Assembly: GCA_021808425.1 (NCBI GenBank)
Contig: JAKBBS010000045.1
Span: forward strand, 1-20,696
Direction of reading: 5' to 3'
DNA from: Actinomycetes bacterium
GTDB taxonomy: Bacteria; Actinomycetota; Acidimicrobiia; Acidimicrobiales; Palsa-688
DNA length: 20,696 nt
Each line of letters opens with the position of its first letter. The stretch's first letter is position 1. The notes under the pieces are model-generated. The model ran no database searches. It was not told where the DNA came from and worked only from the letters and a program-made list of their open reading frames with translations. Positions 17,132 to 20,696 of the stretch are shown here, piece by piece. The position numbers and the translations under genes are program-made.

Positions 17132-17433
17132 TCAGTTACGCCGGCGTTGAGACAGACCCTCACTTGCAGGAGGCTCTCTTTCTAGGCGGAGACGGTCCAG
17201 TTCCTCCAGCAACATGCAACAGTGGGAGAGGCCGGTGAGCGCGTAAATATCCGGGTCTCGTGCGTCGGAACGAAAGAAGATGCACCTCCAGTCCTTGCAT
17301 GATCGGCGGACCTCAACGACGACCTTTGGACATTGAGACGGATTACGTCCAGCCCCAGGTGTTGGCCTCGTTCGGTTTCACCGTTGAAATCGTCTGACTC
17401 ATCCAAGTCCCCATCCAATGTCGTTCCCACCAT
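17132..17433 (-). pseudogene. Small unrecognised gene with a strong ribosome-binding site and one frameshift
   Basis: ATG 17433 is preceded by GGGAAGGAGGCG, among the best ribosome-binding sites in the window. The opening is acidic (MVGTTLDGDLDESDDFNGET) and continues LDVIRLNV. There the frame seems to slip by one base (near 17330): the next frame gives KVVVEVRRSCKDWRCIFFRS, then DPDIYALTGLSHCCMLLEEL and ends at TGA 17134-17132. The uninterrupted frame from the same ATG instead ends at 17182 with low-sense sequence. I do not recognise the family; size and place among toxin-antitoxin genes fit a small accessory protein. Confidence 0.35.
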
Positions 17434-17718
17434 CGCCTCCTTCCCTCTCCGCTCCTCATCTTGTTGCGTGTGACTTGCCCGCGGCGGCCAAGTCAGGTTG
17501 ACAACCCAGACTCCGAATCGCCACCCGTATCCTCCTCAGCCGGCAATTCCTCCGCTCAGTGCGGAGGCCGCGAGCCGTCAGCGGGCCGTCCCGAAGAGAG
17601 CATCCAGTCGTCTCCGAATTCCATCACCGACCTGCCCCAGGCCACCGGCTTCGAGGCAGATATCGAAACGGGTGTCCTGTTCGCAGCGAGCCAGACCAGG
17701 CAAGGAAGTGGCGGTCAA

Positions 17719-17985
17719 TCAACGACCTGCCTTCTTCCAACGGAAGTGAACGAACACACGCCCGAAGTTGTCGGAGTCCTTCTCCACTCGGTCGTAGAGG
17801 ACCTTTACCTCCTTTTGGTCAAGGAATCGCAGCACGCGCTTCTTCAGCTGTCCGCTGCCCTTGCCGGGGATGATCTCGACCAGCGTCGCCTTGTTACGCA
17901 CGGCCTCGTCGATCACGGCCCGCAGGGCCCGGTCGATCTCATCCCCTCGGTTGTAGAGGTCGTGCAGATCGAGCTTCAGTTTCAT
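17719..17985 (-). CDS. Smr (small MutS-related) domain protein
   Basis: An intact 88-aa protein consisting of little more than an Smr domain. It starts MKLKLDLHDLYNRGDEIDRA, with the LDLH motif near residues 5-8 that is characteristic of the family, then a helix, ATLVEIIPGKGSGQLKKRVL (the conserved xxIIxGKGxGxLKxxV segment at about residues 34-53) and the C-terminal NFGRVFVHFRWKK strand. Smr domains bind and nick branched DNA or RNA; stand-alone forms are of uncertain role. ATG 17985 is the natural start, though only a weak ribosome-binding site is visible. Neighbours on the same strand are remnants and toxin-antitoxin genes, so it may be cargo of the accessory region. No lesion is seen. Confidence 0.88.
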   Translation of the reverse strand: MKLKLDLHDLYNRGDEIDRALRAVIDEAVRNKATLVEIIPGKGSGQLKKRVLRFLDQKEVKVLYDRVEKDSDNFGRVFVHFRWKKAGR

Positions 17986-18083
17986 CGATACCGGGTCTAC
18001 ACCTTGCCGCGACGGTGGCGCTCGTTCGCCGATCCGCCGTCACCCGCAGTCGTGAGATCGAGCGACAGCAGGCCAAGTCGAAT

Positions 18084-18560
18084 CTACTCCGAGTCCGCTC
18101 GGGTCGCCGCCTGCTCTCGCGCGTAGACGTCCAAGCGTCGAAGCTCGTCAGCGTAGATCGACCGCATCACCCGCGGGGCGAGCAAGCGCTCGAAGAAACC
18201 GCCGATACTGCTGGCGCCGTGCCACTCGGTGCCAATGCTGACTTTGGACCTGCCGCCGGCGGCTGGGTCGACAACGAGGTAGTGACGGTCCCAGCGCCTA
18301 TCCCGCCCCCGATACCGTTCGGGGCGTTCGACGAGCAGAGCATCGAGCGGGTCGGTCGAGAGCGTTGCGATCCGATCATCCTTGTCGTGGAAGCAGTCCC
18401 GGTGGGGGACACCGGCGAGGTCTGCGTCGCAGCAACCTGTGGGTGCCGATGCTGCGGCGGTTGAGACCCTCGGGATTATCGGAGCTGCGGTTATGACTGC
18501 GGTACCTTTGCATTGTTGCCCCAGACGGGTGGATACCAGGGTGTCTGTCCAAGAAGCCAC
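18084..18560 (-). pseudogene. SRPBCC-fold protein, only the C-terminal half recognisable
   Basis: The last ~95 residues have the look of the polyketide cyclase/SRPBCC superfamily: DRHYLVVDPAAGGRSKVSIG then FFERLLAPRVMRSIYADELR, ending in RRLDVYAREQA. The conserved GGxxxVxxxTEWxG strand and the long C-terminal helix with RxxxADELRRL are visible. The first ~60 residues (from GTG 18560) are low-sense, with no opening strand or ligand-pocket helices of the fold, so the N-terminus was probably lost or frameshifted; the sense starts about 18390. An open frame of 158 aa remains and could still be read as a CDS. Ligand unknown. Confidence 0.45.
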
Positions 18561-18599
18561 CTCTCCTGCTTGCCCTCCTGTTGGTCTGACGGGGCTCGG

Positions 18600-18878
18600 T
18601 CAAGATGCGAGTCCTAGATAGGCGCGCAGTGCCCGGCGGATGACCTCGCCTTGGGCTACACCGTCTCGTTCTGCCCGCTCCACCACGGAGGCTCGAAGCT
18701 TCGGGTCGAGACGTACGGGTAGGGCAGCGGCTGCTGCCGACCCCATGGCCCGGCGAGCCCGGCCTCGTCGCACGGTCTGATTGAGCTTGTCGACGTCGAG
18801 GCCGGCCTCGGCCTCCCGACCCCACTGCTCGATGAGCTCGTCGGTGATGTCCTGGCCCTTGTTGGTCTTGTTGTGCAT
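18600..18878 (-). CDS. Ribbon-helix-helix (CopG-type) antitoxin-like protein
   Basis: An intact 92-aa protein. An acidic, toxin-binding-like N-terminal part (DITDELIEQWGREAEAGLDV) precedes a basic linker (RRGRARRAMG) and a C-terminal ribbon-helix-helix: the strand LPVRLDPKLRASV, then helix A and the VIRRALRAYLG helix B. This order (RHH at the C-terminus) is common in actinobacterial antitoxins of paired operons. ATG 18878 lies 6 bases after the stop of the upstream toxin-like frame, so the two were one operon, toxin first, as in BrnTA. It should bind DNA as a dimer and repress its own operon (family inference). Confidence 0.8.
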   Translation of the reverse strand: MHNKTNKGQDITDELIEQWGREAEAGLDVDKLNQTVRRGRARRAMGSAAAAALPVRLDPKLRASVVERAERDGVAQGEVIRRALRAYLGLAS

Positions 18879-18884
18879 GGTATG

Positions 18885-19136
18885 TCAGTCGTCCATTCCC
18901 TGGATCAGGTCTCGGTACTTCAGTCGCATCGCCATCGCGTGGAAGACGAGCAGGTCCCAGGTGTCGGTCTTGGCGGCGAAGAGCTCTCGGAGGTTCCCGG
19001 CGGGGTCGGGGCCGATGATAAACAGCCGATCCCCGGCTTCGGGCTCGTCGCCCGCCTCGATAGGCGAGTGTTCGACGCACGGCACCGGCTCATGCCGCCC
19101 AGTCGAAGATCGCCTCTCACCGTCCTGCTCACACAA
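18885..19136 (-). pseudogene. Toxin partner of the RHH antitoxin, N-terminally damaged
   Basis: The C-terminal ~55 residues are coherent: EPEAGDRLFIIGPDPAGNLR, then LVFHAMAMRLKYRDLI, a pattern I associate with small toxins found directly upstream of RHH antitoxins (IGPDxAGNLxE followed by HAMxMRxKY). The first ~25 residues from the TTG at 19136 (CEQDGERRSSTGRHEPVP) do not give the expected opening (positively charged helix followed by CVEHS-like segment), and no better start exists in another frame. The toxin therefore seems shortened by truncation or frameshift, leaving an orphan antitoxin. It ends at TGA 18887-18885. The exact family is not named. Confidence 0.5.
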
Positions 19137-19405
19137 CCCAGTTATTGTCGGTCAGCCGGACTGTCAGCCAACAATTTCTGCGCGACCCAGCAAGGCGACC
19201 CGGAACGTCCCCTATCCCCAACAGTCCAGCGTTCCCATACGCCCGATCTGGGCCGATACTCTGCGCCGCCGCGCCATCCTCTGGTGGGTACGGTGGGCGG
19301 CTCGGGTTCGTCAGCTCCGGCGTCTTGAGCGAGAACCGCGACGGTTTCTGTCCCTGTAGCCCGTCGGTGACCGGGTACTGACGCGTGCTGCATTGTCGCG
19401 TTCGG
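19137..19405. other. Gap between toxin remnant and VapC, nothing recognised
   Basis: Open frames exist on both strands but none has protein sense or a ribosome-binding site. No repeat or promoter stands out. Confidence 0.5.
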
Positions 19406-19813
19406 TCAGCCGGGTGAGATGACCTCGAGTGTTGGCAACAGGTGCAGGTAGCGGGGTCGGTCGCGGGTAAGGAGTGCGCGTCCGCTCGTCGCTGCGTGCG
19501 CAGCGATGTAGAAGTCCGGCAACGGTGAGCTGCGCGTTCCGCCGCTGCGTCGGTACGCCAAGAAGCAACGCCCGGCGAGAAAGGCAGTCTCCCAGGGCAG
19601 ATCTTCGCGCTCGATTCGGTCGGGGAGTGCCTCGTCGAGATCCTCGATCCGATCGAACCCTACCGATAGTTCGGCGAAGATCAGAGGGTTGATCACTACG
19701 GGGCCGGCGTCGAAGGCTGTCGCGAGGTGCCCTGCAGACCAATCACCCCAGCGCGGGTCGTCGGTAAACACGTCGAGCAGCACGTTGGAGTCCACTACTG
19801 TCCCGAACGCCAC
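19406..19813 (-). CDS. PIN-domain toxin, VapC family
   Basis: A complete 135-aa PIN-domain ribonuclease, the toxin of the pair with the gene upstream. The four acidic catalytic positions are visible: Asp8 in VVDSNVLLD, Glu48 in IFAELSVGF, Asp100 in LPDFYIAAHA and Asp118 in LLTRDRPRY. Such enzymes cut RNA, often tRNA, using Mg2+ bound by these residues. GTG 19813 begins 3 bases after the antitoxin stop, implying coupled translation. The length is normal for the family and no lesion is seen, so it is probably functional. Confidence 0.9.
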   Translation of the reverse strand: MAFGTVVDSNVLLDVFTDDPRWGDWSAGHLATAFDAGPVVINPLIFAELSVGFDRIEDLDEALPDRIEREDLPWETAFLAGRCFLAYRRSGGTRSSPLPDFYIAAHAATSGRALLTRDRPRYLHLLPTLEVISPG

Positions 19814-19816
19814 GGT

Positions 19817-20038
19817 TCAGGGTTCGCCGCGGGTCAGCGCCATGATCTCGTCGGTAGTCATCGTCAGGCGGCGCCCCCGCATCTGTTTGACTAGACCCGC
19901 TCCATGTCCTTCTCTGCGCCGTACCAGCCGGACGCTGTCATCGTCGACTTCGAAGTCGACTTCGCTGCCAGGTTCAACGCCGAGCCGCCGGCGTACGTCT
20001 TGAGGAATGGTCACTTGTCCCTTGCTCGTAACACGCAC
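19817..20038 (-). CDS. AbrB/SpoVT-type antitoxin (VapB)
   Basis: A 73-aa antitoxin. The N-terminal swapped-hairpin domain is clear: VRVTSKGQVTIPQDVRRRLG then EPGSEVDFEVDDDSVRLVRR. The C-terminal half (QMRGRRLTMTTDEIMALTRG) is the toxin-binding part. GTG 20038 is chosen because AbrB proteins start at this point; the frame is open to 20110 but the extra 24 residues have no sense and cover the palindromic operator. It acts as dimeric repressor of the operon and neutralises the PIN toxin. No Shine-Dalgarno is obvious, suggesting a nearly leaderless transcript. Confidence 0.88.
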   Translation of the reverse strand: MRVTSKGQVTIPQDVRRRLGVEPGSEVDFEVDDDSVRLVRRREGHGAGLVKQMRGRRLTMTTDEIMALTRGEP

Positions 20039-20055
20039 GAATCGAGAATAACACA

Positions 20056-20079
20056 AAGTAATATCGCGAGGTATTACTT
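20056..20079 (-). promoter_or_regulatory. Perfect inverted repeat, candidate operator of the vapBC pair
   Basis: AAGTAATA (20056-20063) and TATTACTT (20072-20079) are exact reverse complements separated by 8 bases (TCGCGAGG on the plus strand). The site is 18-41 bases upstream of the antitoxin GTG, in an AT-rich island of otherwise GC-rich DNA where the promoter must be. It is the natural binding site for autoregulation by the AbrB-type antitoxin or the VapBC complex. Confidence 0.65.
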
Positions 20080-20247
20080 GAACTGTTACGAGGGCGGAGC
20101 CGGCAGTCACCCGTCCACCGAATGTGTCTTTGATAGCCCTACAGGCTTCGCTGCCTGCGCCGGGCGGTCAGCCGCGTGGAGCGGTTGACAGATCCGTCAC
20201 CCCCGTCGGGCCGATGGCTCCTCTGACACGACGAGAACGGATTATGG

Positions 20248-20661
20248 CTATAGCAGGAGGTCGAAGCCAGGTACGTGAACGGGTCGCACAACGGTGAAAT
20301 GGCGGTGGTCGAGAGTGGCGATCTGGCTGACTTGGAGTCGTTCGGCTGCCGCGACCACCGAAGCGTCAACAGTCCCTAAGGGTAAGTCCCTGTACCGCGC
20401 AACGAGTTCAGCGATTCGAAGCCAGTCCGCTCCAGCCACGGATTCACTAATCAGATTGCCGGACGCGAAGTCTCCGAGGAAGCGTATTTCGGCCTCAGCA
20501 CCGAGCCGGCTCAACAGCAGATAGGCGACTTCGGTTACGACTAGCACCGGCACTAGGAGGGGACCAGGATGCGTTTCGAGGAATTGAAGAGATTCGAGGT
20601 GATGATCGTCGTCGGAGTCGACGTAGGCGTATAGCGGTCCGGCGTCGACGAGGACTGCTAT
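20248..20661 (-). CDS. Second PIN-domain VapC-like toxin with apparent ATA start
   Basis: From ATA 20661 the frame gives a complete 137-aa PIN protein: (I)AVLVDAGPLYAYVDSDDDHH with catalytic Asp6, VTEVAYLLLSRLG with Glu44, LGTVDASVVAAAERL with Asp99, and IATLDHRHF with Asp118. The first ATG/GTG/TTG in this frame is GTG 20553, which would delete the first 36 residues including Asp6. The only start fitting the family's usual MAVLVDAGPL is the ATA that overlaps the antitoxin TAG (ATAG), and the frame is closed upstream by TGA. Either ATG mutated to ATA and the toxin is silent, or AUA is used by coupling from the upstream gene. The rest is intact. It is a different subtype from the VapC at 19406. 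Confidence 0.7.
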   Translation of the reverse strand: MAVLVDAGPLYAYVDSDDDHHLESLQFLETHPGPLLVPVLVVTEVAYLLLSRLGAEAEIRFLGDFASGNLISESVAGADWLRIAELVARYRDLPLGTVDASVVAAAERLQVSQIATLDHRHFTVVRPVHVPGFDLLL

Positions 20662-20696
20662 TGGCCTACCTCGTCACGCAGGATCTCCTCGATCCG
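20658..20696 (-). CDS. C-terminal end of a toxin-antitoxin antitoxin (cut by window edge)
   Basis: Twelve codons (RIEEILRDEVGQ) followed by TAG at 20660-20658. The stop overlaps the ATA start of the PIN toxin in the arrangement antitoxin-then-toxin. The acidic short tail fits a VapB-like antitoxin, but the family cannot be told from this piece. Confidence 0.5.
   Translation of the reverse strand, partial: RIEEILRDEVGQ

Noticed and set aside
7960..20696. Second copy of the tRNA 3' end as the right attachment site
   Set aside because: I looked for the T-arm sequence further right and found none within the window.

Overview
The window is high-GC DNA with actinobacterial gene style: GTG starts, dense operons, a type II MenB, and AbrB/PIN and RHH toxin-antitoxin genes. 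A secreted protein carrying tandem GGYWLVGADGGVFAFGDA-type repeats points, from memory of that repeat, to Acidimicrobiia or a close relative. No rRNA or taxonomic marker is present, so this placement is an inference.

Left part (1-7728, all plus strand) looks like stable chromosome. A tightly packed operon encodes two oligopeptide/dipeptide ABC permeases (the first cut by the window edge), a fused two-domain ATPase (DppD-DppF type), the menaquinone enzyme MenB and a YbjJ/MosC-like MFS transporter. Gaps are 5-16 bases throughout. After a 7-bp tandem repeat comes a second, separate MFS transporter. A tRNA-Leu(GAG) gene with encoded CCA follows at 7873-7959.

From the tRNA rightwards the window becomes accessory. 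The C-terminal half of a large serine recombinase lies on the minus strand with its reading frame ending inside the tRNA, as expected for an element integrated at a tRNA 3' end. Next come broken plus-strand genes: a PD-(D/E)xK nuclease-like gene interrupted by one in-frame TGA, and a short DUF4429/SHOCT-like gene with a deletion, a TAG and an insertion. Each lesion can be located because the protein sense continues on the other side.

The centre (10441-15342, minus) is one intact 1633-residue exported protein. It has a signal/anchor segment, 14 Cys-pair repeats (numerically two seven-bladed propellers), several Ig-like domains, an unrecognised ~190-residue domain, and five C-terminal ~42-residue repeats that are nearly identical at DNA level.

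The right part (15.5-20.7 kb) holds another wreck (AlbA_2/Schlafen-like, three frameshifts), faint remnants, and a minus-strand run of small genes: an Smr-domain protein, an SRPBCC fragment, an intact RHH antitoxin with a truncated toxin partner, a complete AbrB-PIN (VapBC) pair with a perfect inverted repeat in its promoter region, and a second VapC whose only plausible start is ATA overlapping the antitoxin stop. Overall this is an old integration/defence-type island in decay, in which the giant surface protein and several toxin-antitoxin genes remain open.
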